Shown here in pieces: positions 6,308 to 16,805 of a DNA stretch of 64,000 bases (the first letter of the stretch is position 1; every line of letters begins with the position of its first letter). The notes below the pieces were generated by a model. The model searched no databases. It worked only from the letters and a program-made list of their open reading frames with translations, and had not been told where the DNA came from. The stretch is from Geobacter sp. (lineage in GTDB: Bacteria > Desulfobacterota > Desulfuromonadia > Geobacterales > DSM-12255). Position numbers and translations under genes: made by a program. The stretch spans positions 372,001-436,000 of the forward strand of contig WKKR01000003.1 of assembly GCA_009684525.1 (NCBI GenBank). The letters are read 5' to 3'.

Positions 6308-8821
6308 GTGCAGGAGCATCTGCTGGGAGTCGAAAAACCCGCCCGTTACATGGGGCATGAGATGGGCGCAGTGATAAAGCCCGATGCCGAGCTGCGCATT
6401 GCCCTGGCATTCCCCGACGTGTACGAGGTGGGGATGAGTCATCTGGGGCTCAAGATACTCTACGCCATACTCAATGCATTGCCATGGGTCGCGGCGGAGC
6501 GTGTCTATGCGCCCTGGCCGGATATGGAAGAGCTGCTTCGCCGGGAAGGGCTGCCGCTGGTGACCCTGGAGACGGCCAGATCGCTGGCCGATGTTCAGAT
6601 TGTCGGGTTCACGCTCCAGTACGAGCTTTCCTATACCAATATCCTGAACATGCTGGACCTGGCCGGCATACCTCTTTGTGCTGCCGATCGCACCGAGCGT
6701 GACCCGCTGGTTATAGGGGGTGGACCTTGCGCGGCCAATCCCGAACCGTTGGCTGATTTTTTCGATGCATTCGTGCTGGGAGACGGGGAAGAGGTTGTCA
6801 TCGAGCTGGTCGTTGCCGTCAGGGAGGGGCGCCGCGCCGGTCTGTCGCGGGAGCAGATACTGGATCGCCTGGCCGGAATCCCCGGCGTCTATGTGCCCTC
6901 GCTCTTCGAGATTGCCTATGATCCCTCTGGCAGGGTCAGCGGAATCAAGGCGAAAAAGGCCGGCTACGAACGGGTACAGCGCCGCTGTCTGCCCGATCTG
7001 GAACATGCTCCCTTTCCCGTAGCCCCGGTCGTCCCTTTTTTGAAGACGGTGCACGACCGGGTGAGTATCGAGATAGCCCGCGGCTGCACCCGCGGGTGCC
7101 GGTTCTGCCAGGCAGGATACCTCTATCGCCCGGTGCGCGAGCGCTCGCCGGAACGGGTGCTCTCCTGCGTGGCTGATTCGCTTCGTGCGTCAGGCTACGA
7201 GGAGATCTCCCTTCTTTCCCTCTCTGCCGGCGATTACAGCTGTATCGAACCGCTGCTCAAGGCCTTGATGGGCCGCTATGCCGAAGATCGGATCGCGGTG
7301 TCGCTGCCGTCGCTTCGGGTGGGGACACTTACCCAGGAGCTGGTGGATGAGATAAAAAAGGTACGTAAAACAGGGTTTACCCTTGCTCCCGAAGCCGGCA
7401 GCGAACGTATGCGGCAGGCTATCAACAAAGGGATCAGCGAGCAGGACCTGCTGGACAACGCCTATGCCGCCTATGCCGCCGGGTGGCGGCTCATCAAGCT
7501 CTACTTCATGATCGGTCTGCCCGGAGAGACCGATGATGACGTGCTGGCCATAGTCGATCTGGCACGGAAGGTCAAGGTGCAGGGGAAGCGGGCCGGCCGG
7601 GGTGGCGAGGTGAATGTTTCCGTCTCCAATTTTGTCCCCAAGTCCCATACCCCGTTTCAATGGTCTGCCCAGATCGACGAGTCCGAGATCCTTGCCCGCC
7701 AGAAGTTGCTGCGGGGGGAATTGCGGCGGGGAAAGCTCAACTTCAAATGGCACGATGCTCCCCTCTCTTCCCTGGAAGGGGTGTTTGCCAGGGGGGATCG
7801 CCGCCTTGGCAAGGTGCTGCTGCGTGCCCATGCCGCGGGCTGCCGGTTCGATGGCTGGGGCGAGCACTTCAGGAGTGACCTCTGGCAGCAGGTCTTTGCC
7901 GAGTGCATGGTTGAGCCGGGGTGGTATCTGCGGCAGCGCGATCCGGACGAACTGCTCCCCTGGGATCATCTGGATTACGGTGTTACCAAGGAGTTTCTCA
8001 AGGCCGAGTGGGAGCGGTCGCAGCAGGGTATTTACACCAGGGACTGCCGCAATGGAGACTGCAGCGGTTGTGGTGCCTGTGATTTCAGCCGGGTCAGGCC
8101 GCAGCTCGTGGAACATGCTGCAGATGCCACGATATCGGCTGCACTTCCTCCCCAGGCTATTGACATGGCTGACAGCGGGCATGCGCGGGTCAGGCTCCGT
8201 TTCGAGAAGCGGGGCTCCATGCGCTTTCTCAGCCATCTCGAAATGCTGAACCTTTTCACCAGGGCGGTCAGCCGGGCCGGCATTCCGATCCGGTTTTCCC
8301 AGGGATTCCACCCCCATCCCCGCTTTTCTTTTGCGACAGCGCTCTCTGTCGGCGTCGAATCGTACTGCGAATACATGGATCTCGACATCAACGGCGGCTG
8401 TACGGCGCAGCAGGTCATGGATGGTCTCAATAGTGTGCTCCCCTCCGGCGTGCTGGTTGTTGTTGCGGAAGAAATTCCATTGAACAGCCCCTCACTGTCG
8501 GTTATCATTAAGGCTGTGCGCTATCGGGTGACCCTGCCGGGAGCATTGGCTCAAGGGCTGGATGCGCAGGTGGCCGCATTCCTTGCACTGGACTCCCTCC
8601 CCTACAGACGCGAGAAGCGGGGCAAGGTCACCGAGTTCGACCTGCGTCATGAGGCCCGCTCGATTGTCGTGACCGCTGCCGGGGAGTTGGACCTGGTGAT
8701 CTCCCGGGGAAAGCCGCTCGAGTTTGTGGCGGCGATTACCGGGCTCCCCCTGGAGCAGCTGGCTGACTGCAAGATAGAAAAACTCGACTGCATATTTACC
8801 GATTCTCTCGGATTGGATTAG
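6308..8821 (+). CDS. Fused radical SAM (TIGR03960-like) and DUF2344 (TIGR03936-like) protein
   Basis: An 837-residue two-part protein. Residues about 1-180 form a B12-binding-like Rossmann domain (FPDVYEVGMSHLGLKILY; GGGPCAANPEPLADFFD). A radical SAM core follows, with the 4Fe-4S/SAM cysteines Cys260, Cys264 and Cys267 in CTRGCRFCQAGY. A short Cys-rich segment near residues 580-595 (CRNGDCSGCGACDF) may bind a further cluster. From about residue 622 the DUF2344/TIGR03936 domain begins (VRLRFEKRGSMRFLSHLEM, FHPHPRFSF). The substrate is unknown; the family is often encoded next to RNase G and ribosomal protein genes, as here, which hints at RNA or ribosome modification (inference). Start GTG with GGAGG site; rng starts 9 bp downstream. 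Confidence 0.85.
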   Translation: MQEHLLGVEKPARYMGHEMGAVIKPDAELRIALAFPDVYEVGMSHLGLKILYAILNALPWVAAERVYAPWPDMEELLRREGLPLVTLETARSLADVQIVGFTLQYELSYTNILNMLDLAGIPLCAADRTERDPLVIGGGPCAANPEPLADFFDAFVLGDGEEVVIELVVAVREGRRAGLSREQILDRLAGIPGVYVPSLFEIAYDPSGRVSGIKAKKAGYERVQRRCLPDLEHAPFPVAPVVPFLKTVHDRVSIEIARGCTRGCRFCQAGYLYRPVRERSPERVLSCVADSLRASGYEEISLLSLSAGDYSCIEPLLKALMGRYAEDRIAVSLPSLRVGTLTQELVDEIKKVRKTGFTLAPEAGSERMRQAINKGISEQDLLDNAYAAYAAGWRLIKLYFMIGLPGETDDDVLAIVDLARKVKVQGKRAGRGGEVNVSVSNFVPKSHTPFQWSAQIDESEILARQKLLRGELRRGKLNFKWHDAPLSSLEGVFARGDRRLGKVLLRAHAAGCRFDGWGEHFRSDLWQQVFAECMVEPGWYLRQRDPDELLPWDHLDYGVTKEFLKAEWERSQQGIYTRDCRNGDCSGCGACDFSRVRPQLVEHAADATISAALPPQAIDMADSGHARVRLRFEKRGSMRFLSHLEMLNLFTRAVSRAGIPIRFSQGFHPHPRFSFATALSVGVESYCEYMDLDINGGCTAQQVMDGLNSVLPSGVLVVVAEEIPLNSPSLSVIIKAVRYRVTLPGALAQGLDAQVAAFLALDSLPYRREKRGKVTEFDLRHEARSIVVTAAGELDLVISRGKPLEFVAAITGLPLEQLADCKIEKLDCIFTDSLGLD

Positions 8822-8830
8822 GAAGAACGT

Positions 8831-10357
8831 ATGGCAAACGAACTGGTAATCAATACCGCCCCCCACGAAACCCGGATTGCCCTCATCGAGAATGGCACCA
8901 TTGCCGAGCTCTATATCGAGCGGAGCAAGGTGAAGGGCATTGTCGGGAACATCTACAAGGGGAAGGTCGTCAGGGTGCTGCCGGGGATGCAGGCGGCATT
9001 CGTGGACATCGGTCTGGAAAAGGCCGCGTTTCTCTATGTGGCTGACGTTTTCGACGCCATTGACGAGTATGAATCGTTCATGGAGGGGAATGGCGGCAAG
9101 AAGGAGGACAGCCGGGATACGGGTGATGCCGACGGCTCGACTCCACTCCATCCCATGCACCCCATCGAGGAGTTGCTTCAGGAAGGGCAGGAACTCCTGG
9201 TGCAGGTTTCCAAGGAACCGATCGGCACCAAGGGTGCGCGGATCACGTCGCACATCTCCCTGCCCGGCCGTCACCTGGTCTACATTCCAACGGTGGACCA
9301 TGTCGGCATTTCCCGCAGGATCGAGGACGAGGAAGAACGAGAGCGGCTGAAGGGGATCGTGGAGCGGATCAAGCCCGTTGGCAGCGGCTTTATCGTCCGG
9401 ACCGTTTCCGAGGGGAAGAGCGAAGACGATCTCATGGCCGACATGAAGTACCTGCTCAAGCTCTGGGAAGAGGTTGCCAAAAAGAAGGACAAGGTGAACG
9501 CTCCGGCCCTGATCCACTCCGATCTCGACGTGACACAGAAGGTGGTGCGGGACATCCTGACCGAGCAGGTGGACCGGATCGTGGTCGATTCGAAGCCGGA
9601 ATACGACCGGATCGTCCAGTTCATCAGCACCTTCATGCCCAAGATGAAATACTCCATCGAGCTCTATGACGAAGAAGAGCCGATCTTCGATCACTTCGGC
9701 CTGGAGGTGGAGATCAGCAGGGCCTTGGGCCGCAAGGTCTGGCTGAAGAGCGGCGGCTACATCATCATCGAACAGACCGAGGCGCTCACGGCCATCGACG
9801 TGAACACCGGCCGTTTCGTCGGCAAGCATAACCTGGAAGACACCATCCTCAAGACCAACCTGGAAGCGGTGAAAGAGATTGCCTATCAGTTGCGGTTGCG
9901 CAACATCGGCGGCATTATCATCATCGATTTCATCGACATGGAGAAAGAGGTCAACCGGGAGAAGGTCTTCACCGCCCTCGAAGAGGCCATGAAGTCGGAC
10001 AAGTCCAAGACCAACATCCTGAAGATCTCCGATCTTGGCCTGGTGGAGATGACCCGCAAGCGGGTGCGGGAGAGCATGGGGCGGATGATGTGCGAGCCGT
10101 GTCCGTACTGCGAGGGGCGCGGCTACGTCAAGTCCAAGACCACCATCTGCCATGAGATATTCCGGGAACTGCGGCGGGAGATGCTCGATATCCGGGGGAC
10201 CAAGGCGATGCTGACCGTCCACCCCCAGGTGGCGGACCTGCTCTATGACGAGGAGCGCAAAGGCCTTGAAGAGCTGGAGCGCAGGTTCAAGAAGCGGATC
10301 ACGGTCCGTGCCAAGCCCGGTTTCCATCAGGAACAGTTCGAGATCCTTATCAATTGA
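8831..10357 (+). CDS. rng: Ribonuclease G (Rne/Rng family)
   Basis: A 508-residue endoribonuclease that processes rRNA and decays mRNA, preferring 5'-monophosphate RNA. An S1 domain covers residues about 35-125, broken by an acidic insertion (about 77-105). The catalytic metal-binding aspartates are in LTAIDVNTGRF and IIIIDFIDME, and the zinc-link cysteines that hold the dimer are in CEPCPYCEGRGY. It lacks the long C-terminal scaffold of RNase E, so RNase G is the better name. Ribosome site AGGAAG. It is co-oriented with the radical SAM gene and with rplU-rpmA-obgE, a conserved delta-proteobacterial order. Confidence 0.93.
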   Translation: MANELVINTAPHETRIALIENGTIAELYIERSKVKGIVGNIYKGKVVRVLPGMQAAFVDIGLEKAAFLYVADVFDAIDEYESFMEGNGGKKEDSRDTGDADGSTPLHPMHPIEELLQEGQELLVQVSKEPIGTKGARITSHISLPGRHLVYIPTVDHVGISRRIEDEEERERLKGIVERIKPVGSGFIVRTVSEGKSEDDLMADMKYLLKLWEEVAKKKDKVNAPALIHSDLDVTQKVVRDILTEQVDRIVVDSKPEYDRIVQFISTFMPKMKYSIELYDEEEPIFDHFGLEVEISRALGRKVWLKSGGYIIIEQTEALTAIDVNTGRFVGKHNLEDTILKTNLEAVKEIAYQLRLRNIGGIIIIDFIDMEKEVNREKVFTALEEAMKSDKSKTNILKISDLGLVEMTRKRVRESMGRMMCEPCPYCEGRGYVKSKTTICHEIFRELRREMLDIRGTKAMLTVHPQVADLLYDEERKGLEELERRFKKRITVRAKPGFHQEQFEILIN

Positions 10358-10415
10358 CGATGCGCGGGACGGGCTGCCCTGGTGGCGAGCGAGTCCGTCC
10401 GTGGGAGGTGGTGTC

Positions 10416-10718
10416 ATGCAGTTTGCCTGCAAGGTAGCGGAAATCCCCAACTGGGGAAAGAAAGTGGTGACGGTGGGGGGGCAGCAGGTGCTGCTGGTCA
10501 ACGTGAAGGGCGCTCTCTACGCCTGTGAAAACGAATGCCCCCATCAGGGCAGCCCCCTGAACGGCGGGATCGTCAAGGATGGTCCGATCCTCTCCTGCCC
10601 CCGCCACGGCTACCGCTTCAATCTGCAGTCCGGCGCATGCAGCGACTATCCGGAATATACGCTCAAGACCTACGCGGTGCAGGTCGTCGGCGATGACGTG
10701 ATGGTGGACGTCGAATAG
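10416..10718 (+). CDS. Rieske [2Fe-2S] ferredoxin-like protein
   Basis: A 100-residue soluble Rieske protein. The 2Fe-2S ligands are in CPHQGSPLNGG (C-x-H) and CPRHGYRF (C-x2-H), the full ligand set. Length and lack of signal or membrane segment match the small NirD/bacterial dioxygenase-ferredoxin type that passes electrons in the cytoplasm. No oxygenase or nitrite reductase is adjacent, so the partner is unknown. The ATG at 10416 has a strong GGGAGGTGG site; the frame is open further upstream into the end of rng but that part overlaps rng and looks non-native. Confidence 0.88.
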   Translation: MQFACKVAEIPNWGKKVVTVGGQQVLLVNVKGALYACENECPHQGSPLNGGIVKDGPILSCPRHGYRFNLQSGACSDYPEYTLKTYAVQVVGDDVMVDVE

Positions 10719-10727
10719 AAAAAAAGC

Positions 10728-10757
10728 TTGACATGCTGGTCTTTTGTGAGATATCGT
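10728..10757 (+). promoter_or_regulatory. Sigma-70 promoter of rplU-rpmA
   Basis: TTGACA (10728-10733) and TATCGT (10752-10757) are 18 bp apart, 38 bp before the rplU ATG. Confidence 0.5.
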
Positions 10758-10794
10758 CTGATGCTCATCCAAACAATAAAGGTGGTGAAGGTAT

Positions 10795-11103
10795 ATGTAC
10801 GCAGTTGTGAAAACCGGAGGGAAGCAGTATAAAGTTTCCGAAGGCGACCTGCTGAGGGTCGAAAAGCTTGAGGGCGCGGTGGGTGATACCATCGAGCTCA
10901 ATGACGTCCTGATGGTTGGCGGCGACACGGTAAAGATCGGAACACCGTTAGTGCCCAGCGCGTCCGTGGTCGGCACCATTGTCGAGCAGGGGAAGGACAA
11001 GAAGATCCTGGTCTTCAAATCCAAGCGCCGCAAGAACTCCCGTAAGCTGAATGGTCACCGCCAGATGCGGACCATTCTCAAGATTGACAAGATTAACGCC
11101 TAG
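10795..11103 (+). CDS. rplU: 50S ribosomal protein L21
   Basis: A 102-residue L21 with the family start [18 protein letters not shown] and the basic tail ([16 protein letters not shown]) that contacts 23S rRNA. It binds domain VI of 23S rRNA next to L20. It is followed by rpmA after 69 bp in the usual rplU-rpmA order. A ribosome site (AAGGTGGTGAAGG) precedes the ATG, and a sigma-70 promoter sits in the gap after the Rieske gene. Confidence 0.97.
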   Translation: MYAVVKTGGKQYKVSEGDLLRVEKLEGAVGDTIELNDVLMVGGDTVKIGTPLVPSASVVGTIVEQGKDKKILVFKSKRRKNSRKLNGHRQMRTILKIDKINA

Positions 11104-11172
11104 CGAATAACGACCAGGGCTGCGTGCAGAATACTCTGTCCAAGCAGTATACGGTTGCTGGAGGAAGAACAG

Positions 11173-11430
11173 ATGGCACACAAAAAAGGGGTCGGCAGTT
11201 CCAGGAACGGCCGCGATTCAGATGGACAGAGGCTTGGCTGCAAGAAGTTCGGCGGCGAAAATGTCCGGGCTGGCAACATCATCTACCGTCAGCGTGGCAC
11301 CAAGATCCATCCCGGTAACAACGTGGGGTGCGGCAAGGACTACACCCTGTTCGCCCTTGTCGATGGCATCGTGAAATACGAGCGGATGGGACGGGACAGA
11401 AAAAAGGTGTCGGTCTACCCGGCCAACTAG
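11173..11430 (+). CDS. rpmA: 50S ribosomal protein L27
   Basis: An 85-residue L27. It begins directly with [16 protein letters not shown], the mature N-terminus that reaches the peptidyl-transferase centre, so it lacks the cleaved leader found in Firmicutes. The ATG at 11173 has a GGAGGAAG site. Co-transcribed with rplU and followed by an intrinsic terminator, which separates the pair from obgE. Confidence 0.97.
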   Translation: MAHKKGVGSSRNGRDSDGQRLGCKKFGGENVRAGNIIYRQRGTKIHPGNNVGCGKDYTLFALVDGIVKYERMGRDRKKVSVYPAN

Positions 11431-11438
11431 ACGCGTAG

Positions 11439-12587
<1,149 letters not shown>

Positions 12588-12601
12588 GCAGGGGAGTGGC
12601 G

Positions 12602-12964
12602 TCAACGCTGCTTTTTCGCAGCAATGCGCGCCTGGATCTCGCTGACCATCTGTTCGGCCAGTTTGTCTTCGTCCGCTCCGGTCATGGCCTTTTTCTCGCC
12701 GGAAACGAGTCGTTCCTTGAGCAGATCGACCATGGCCTCCCGTTCCCTGATGCGGTGTTCCTTAACCTCCGAATGGATCTTCATATAGAGGCGGATCTCC
12801 TCAAAGACCATGATGAAGATGCTGATCAGGAACAATATGAGCCAGAGCAGCGTCGAGTCGGGCATGGTGTCCCGGAACAGGACTGCCATGACGATACCGG
12901 TAAAAGATATGGCAAGTGCGAACATGCTGCGGAATTCCCGTGGTCTGTTAGAAGGGGTGATCAA
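12602..12964 (-). CDS. Two-TM membrane protein with C-terminal coiled coil
   Basis: A 120-residue protein. Two hydrophobic helices (residues about 15-31 and 38-56) are followed by a charged helical tail with heptad character (KIHSEVKEHRIREREAMVDLLKERLV). It is probably an inner-membrane hairpin with the helical tail in the cytoplasm. I do not recognise the family. It lies convergent to obgE with 14 bp between the stops and is divergent from proB. Confidence 0.65.
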   Translation of the reverse strand: MITPSNRPREFRSMFALAISFTGIVMAVLFRDTMPDSTLLWLILFLISIFIMVFEEIRLYMKIHSEVKEHRIREREAMVDLLKERLVSGEKKAMTGADEDKLAEQMVSEIQARIAAKKQR

Positions 12965-13067
12965 CCGGTCAGTGGTGCCCCGATGGCACTGCTGTCCCCT
13001 GCCGGTTTCCCTGCAGGTGTCAGGACTCTATTTTAGTGAAATGCCCGAGATTTGCAAGGTGCAAGGT

Positions 13068-13096
13068 TTGCCTTGTTCCGGCAATCATGGTACGAT
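13068..13096 (+). promoter_or_regulatory. Sigma-70 promoter of proB
   Basis: TTGCCT (13068-13073) and TACGAT (13091-13096) are 17 bp apart, about 43 bp before the proB ATG. Confidence 0.45.
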
Positions 13097-13138
13097 GCCT
13101 TCTTGTTTGCAGTTTTCCCTCCGGAGTGTCATGTCTAC

Positions 13139-14269
13139 ATGAACAGTCGCAGTCAGATCCTCAGCAAGGTCAGGCGCCTGGTCGTCAAGATCGGCAGCCG
13201 TGTCCTGACCTGTGAAGATAACGGCCTCGATCTGCAGGTAATTGCCAGGGTTGCCGAGCAGGTTGCCCGGTTCCTCCGGGAGGGCCGCGAGGTGATCATC
13301 GTGACCTCCGGAGCCGTAGCCGCGGGTCGGGGTGCCCTCGGCCTTCAGAGCAGCAGGCCTCGCACGATTCCCCAGAAGCAGGCTGCGGCAGCGGTGGGAC
13401 AGACGCGGTTGATGCGGGCTTACGAAGACGCCTTTGCCGAGCAGGGGTTCACCACGGCCCAGCTCCTCCTTACCCAGGCCGACCTTGCCGACCGGACCCG
13501 GTTTCTGAATGCGCGGGCCACCATCGAAACCCTGCTGGAGTGTTCCGCCGTGCCGATCATCAACGAGAACGACACGGTGGTGGTCGATGAGATCAAATTC
13601 GGCGACAACGACAACCTTTCCGCCCTGGTCACCAATCTGGTGGATGCCCAGCTCCTGGTCATACTGACCGACATCGACGGTTTCTACGATGCCGATCCCC
13701 GCAGTAACCCCGATGCCCGGCTCGTTCCGCTCGTCAGGAGCATCACCAGGGAGATGGAGCGTGCCGCCGGCGGTGCCGGTTCCGCGGTCGGTACCGGCGG
13801 CATGGCAACCAAGCTGGCTGCCGCCAAGAAGGCGGGCAAATCCGGCGTTGCAACCCTCATCATCAATGGCAAGGCCGGTTCGACGCTTGCGCGGGCCTTG
13901 GCCGGCGAAGAAGTCGGGACACTCTTTCTCCCCGCGCGCGAGAGCCTGACCAGCCGCAAGCACTGGATCGCCTACACCCTGCGCCCCCGTGGCCGGGTCC
14001 TGGTCGATGACGGCGCCTGTAGTGTCCTGCGTCAACATGGCCGCAGCCTTCTGCCGTCCGGCGTCATCACCGTGGACGGCGAGTTCGAGCGCGGTGCCTG
14101 CGTTCGGGTCTGCAGCCCGGATGGAGCGGAATTCGGCCGGGGCCTGATCGATTATTCCAGCCGGGAGCTCGAACGGATCATGGGGCACAGGAGCGGCGAT
14201 ATCGAAGCGATTCTCGGCTACCGTTACGGAGACGAGGTGATCCACCGGGACAATCTGGTGCTGCTGTGA
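13139..14269 (+). CDS. proB: Glutamate 5-kinase
   Basis: A 376-residue enzyme that phosphorylates glutamate in the first step of proline synthesis. The amino acid kinase domain (residues about 8-260) shows [30 protein letters not shown] with FGDNDNLSA, and [13 protein letters not shown] domain follows (about 275-360; [20 protein letters not shown]). The ATG at 13139 is chosen because it gives the normal length and has GGAG upstream. proA follows after a 189-bp gap with a repeat-like inverted element, so coupling is looser than in a normal proBA operon. Confidence 0.96.
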   Translation: MNSRSQILSKVRRLVVKIGSRVLTCEDNGLDLQVIARVAEQVARFLREGREVIIVTSGAVAAGRGALGLQSSRPRTIPQKQAAAAVGQTRLMRAYEDAFAEQGFTTAQLLLTQADLADRTRFLNARATIETLLECSAVPIINENDTVVVDEIKFGDNDNLSALVTNLVDAQLLVILTDIDGFYDADPRSNPDARLVPLVRSITREMERAAGGAGSAVGTGGMATKLAAAKKAGKSGVATLIINGKAGSTLARALAGEEVGTLFLPARESLTSRKHWIAYTLRPRGRVLVDDGACSVLRQHGRSLLPSGVITVDGEFERGACVRVCSPDGAEFGRGLIDYSSRELERIMGHRSGDIEAILGYRYGDEVIHRDNLVLL

Positions 14270-14286
14270 CAAAGGATCGTAAATCG

Positions 14287-14448
14287 AATTAACACGGAGG
14301 CACGGAGTACACAGAGAAATCAACCACGATCTTGATCCCTGTCGCTGTCTGCCCGACCCGGTTTTAGCAATAAGGTGAAGCATCATGTCGAGAGATTGCT
14401 CCGTGTCCACTGTGCCTCTCTGGTTAGAATTTCGTTTTCGAGATAAAC
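14287..14448. repeat. Imperfect inverted repeat between proB and proA
   Basis: The left end contains AACACGGAGGCACGGAG and ACACAGAG. The right end, read on the other strand, contains AGAGGCACAGTGGACACGG. Together they form an imperfect inverted repeat with about 100 bp between the arms. The CACGGAG/CACAGAG wording is the type of short interspersed intergenic repeat seen in many environmental genomes (from memory). The inner part has no gene. Confidence 0.5.
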
Positions 14449-14458
14449 GGAGGTTCCC

Positions 14459-15715
14459 ATGACCATTGCCGAACAGGTGAAAAAGCTTGCCAGCGATGCC
14501 CGCCAGGCCTCTCATGCTATGGCTAGGCTTTCGACCGGGATCAAGAACGAACTGCTCATAGCCATGGCCGATGCCCTCATTGCCGCAACTCCCGTGCTTA
14601 TAGACGAAAACCGCAAGGACCTGGCAACGGGGGAGCAGAAGGGGCTTTCCAGTGCCATGCTCGACCGTCTGATGCTGGACGAGAAGCGGATCAAGGGGAT
14701 GGCGGATGGGTTGCGCGAAGTGGCTGCCCTTCCCGACCCGGTGGGTGAGGTGACCAGGATGTGGAAGCGCCCCAACGACCTGATGGTCGGGAAGATGCGT
14801 ATCCCGCTCGGCGTCATCGGCATCATCTACGAGGCGCGTCCCAACGTCACCGCGGATGCCGCTGCCCTCTGCCTCAAGGCGGGCAACAGCGTGATCCTGC
14901 GCGGCGGCTCCGAGGCGATTCACTCCAACCTGGCCATTGCCGGCGTCCTCCAGGCCGAGATGGCTAAGGCCGGCATCCCCATTGCCGCGCTTGCCGTGGT
15001 CCCTTTTACGGAACGGGAGGGGGTGCTGGAGCTTCTCAAGCAGGAAGAGTCCATCGACCTGATCATTCCCCGTGGTGGGGAAGGGTTGATCCGCTTCGTG
15101 GTGGAACACTCGAAAATACCGGTCATCAAGCATTACAAGGGGGTCTGTCACCTGTTCGTGGATGCCGCGGCCGATTACGACATGGCAGAGCGGATCATCG
15201 TCAACGGCAAGACCCAGCGTCCCGGTGTCTGCAATGCACTGGAAACCCTGCTCATCCATCAGGATGCGGCCGAGACTTTCATCCCGCGCATCGCCGCCAC
15301 ATTGGCAGGGCTCGGGGTGGAGCTTCGCGGCGATGAGCGCTTCTGCGAACTGGCCTCGCAGGCTCAGCCTGCCACTGAAGAGGACTGGGCCGCGGAATAC
15401 CTGGAACTGATTCTTTCCTGCCGGGTGGTCGATGACATGGACCAGGCCATGGACCATATCAACCGCTACGGTTCGCTGCACACTGAGGCCATCGTGACCA
15501 GGGACTATGCCAATGCCCAGCGGTTCATCCGCGAGGTGAATTCAAGCTGCGTGCTGGTCAATGCCTCGACCCGTTTCTCGGACGGTAACCAGCTCGGGCT
15601 CGGAGCCGAGATCGGCATCTCCACCACCAAGCTGCATTCCTTCGGTCCCATGGGGCTGGAAGACCTCACCACGACGAAATTCATCGTCTATGGCGACGGC
15701 CAGGTCCGGCCGTAG
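14459..15715 (+). CDS. proA: Gamma-glutamyl phosphate reductase
   Basis: A 418-residue NADPH-dependent reductase of gamma-glutamyl phosphate to glutamate-5-semialdehyde. The NAD(P)-binding part has GVIGIIYEARPNVT and GNSVILRGGSEA. The catalytic cysteine is in QRPGVCNALETLL, and the C-terminus has the family's LGLGAEIGIST. Length is standard. Ribosome site GGAGG precedes the ATG. Together with proB it completes the first two steps of proline synthesis. Confidence 0.97.
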   Translation: MTIAEQVKKLASDARQASHAMARLSTGIKNELLIAMADALIAATPVLIDENRKDLATGEQKGLSSAMLDRLMLDEKRIKGMADGLREVAALPDPVGEVTRMWKRPNDLMVGKMRIPLGVIGIIYEARPNVTADAAALCLKAGNSVILRGGSEAIHSNLAIAGVLQAEMAKAGIPIAALAVVPFTEREGVLELLKQEESIDLIIPRGGEGLIRFVVEHSKIPVIKHYKGVCHLFVDAAADYDMAERIIVNGKTQRPGVCNALETLLIHQDAAETFIPRIAATLAGLGVELRGDERFCELASQAQPATEEDWAAEYLELILSCRVVDDMDQAMDHINRYGSLHTEAIVTRDYANAQRFIREVNSSCVLVNASTRFSDGNQLGLGAEIGISTTKLHSFGPMGLEDLTTTKFIVYGDGQVRP

Positions 15716-15769
15716 GGGCGGTTCTGCAGGCCCTGGCCGGCGCCGTGCCGGACAGGCAATGACGAGCGT

Positions 15770-16420
15770 ATGAAGATAGGCATCCTCGGGGGAACTTTCA
15801 ATCCGATCCATCTGGCGCACCTCCGCATCGCAGAGGTGGTGCGGGACCGGCTCGCCCTGGAACAGGTGCTGTTCATACCGGCTGCGACACCCCCACACAA
15901 GCCGATGACCGGCGAGTTGCCATTTGCCGCACGCCTTGCCATGGTGGGGCTGGCCATTGCCGATAATCCTGCGTTTGCCCTGTCTGCCATGGAAGGGGAG
16001 CGCACCGGGGCCTCCTACTCCATCGACACCCTCCGGGCGTTGCGTGCCGCGCAGCCGGACGACGAGTTCTTCTTCATCATCGGCAGCGACTCGTTTCTGG
16101 AGTTCGGCCTCTGGCATGACTATGCGGCGCTCTTTGCCTGTTGTAACATCGTGGTGCTGGAGCGGCCCGGTGCAAGGATCGGCGACCTGGGGACTGCGGT
16201 TCCCGCAGCCGTGGCCGGAGAATTCAGCTTCTTCCCTGCCGAACATCGGCTGGCCCATTGTTCCGGCTATTCGGTCTACTATCTCAAGGAGTGTCTGCTC
16301 GACATCTCCTCTACCCGCATCCGTCAGATGGTGCGCCAGGGGCGGTCCATTCGCTACCTGGTGCCGGCTGCGGTGGAGCGGTACATCATTGAACAGGAGT
16401 TATACGTTGATGCGCGTTAA
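15770..16420 (+). CDS. nadD: Nicotinate-nucleotide adenylyltransferase
   Basis: A 216-residue NadD that makes nicotinic acid adenine dinucleotide from NaMN and ATP. The nucleotidyltransferase motif GGTFNPIHLAHLRIAE is at residues 7-22, with PHKP at about 43-46 and the second motif ISSTRIRQ near residue 180. It overlaps rsfS by 11 bp, which in turn overlaps rlmH by 11 bp, a tightly coupled and widely conserved order. Confidence 0.96.
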   Translation: MKIGILGGTFNPIHLAHLRIAEVVRDRLALEQVLFIPAATPPHKPMTGELPFAARLAMVGLAIADNPAFALSAMEGERTGASYSIDTLRALRAAQPDDEFFFIIGSDSFLEFGLWHDYAALFACCNIVVLERPGARIGDLGTAVPAAVAGEFSFFPAEHRLAHCSGYSVYYLKECLLDISSTRIRQMVRQGRSIRYLVPAAVERYIIEQELYVDAR

Positions 16421-16805
16421 ACAAAAACCTGGCGGGCTCGAACGCGCCATGAAGTGTGCTGAACTGGCACTGGACAAGAAGGCATTTGCCGTAAAGATCC
16501 TCGAAATTACCAGGCTTTCCAGTATTGCCGATTATCTGGTGATCGCCACGGGTACTTCCGACAAGCAGGTGCAGGCCATTGCCGAATCGGTCCGGACCGG
16601 GATGAAAGCGATCGACAGGGCCCTGGATGTCGAGGGGATGGAAGAGGGGAAATGGGTGGTCATCGATTTTGGTGACGTGCTGGTCCATGTCTTCATCGAG
16701 GAATTCCGGCGCTACTACGATCTCGATGGGCTCTGGGATGCAGCCCCGCAGATGCCGATCCCCGAAGAGTACCAGTGGGAGGGGAAGGCGACCCGTGAGG
16801 CTTAG
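16410..16805 (+). CDS. rsfS: Ribosomal silencing factor RsfS
   Basis: A 131-residue protein that binds L14 on the 50S subunit and blocks subunit joining during starvation. Family signatures are LDKKAFAVKILEI, IADYLVIATGTSDKQVQAIA, GKWVVIDFGDVLVHVF and YYDLDGLW. The ATG at 16410 lies inside the end of nadD with AGGAG 10 bases upstream; an internal ATG at 16449 would remove the usual N-terminal helix. Sits between nadD and rlmH. Confidence 0.94.
   Translation: MRVKQKPGGLERAMKCAELALDKKAFAVKILEITRLSSIADYLVIATGTSDKQVQAIAESVRTGMKAIDRALDVEGMEEGKWVVIDFGDVLVHVFIEEFRRYYDLDGLWDAAPQMPIPEEYQWEGKATREA

Noticed and set aside
13085-15481. 798-residue minus-strand frame across proB and proA
   Set aside because: proB and proA are unmistakable on the plus strand and the minus frame has no known motif.
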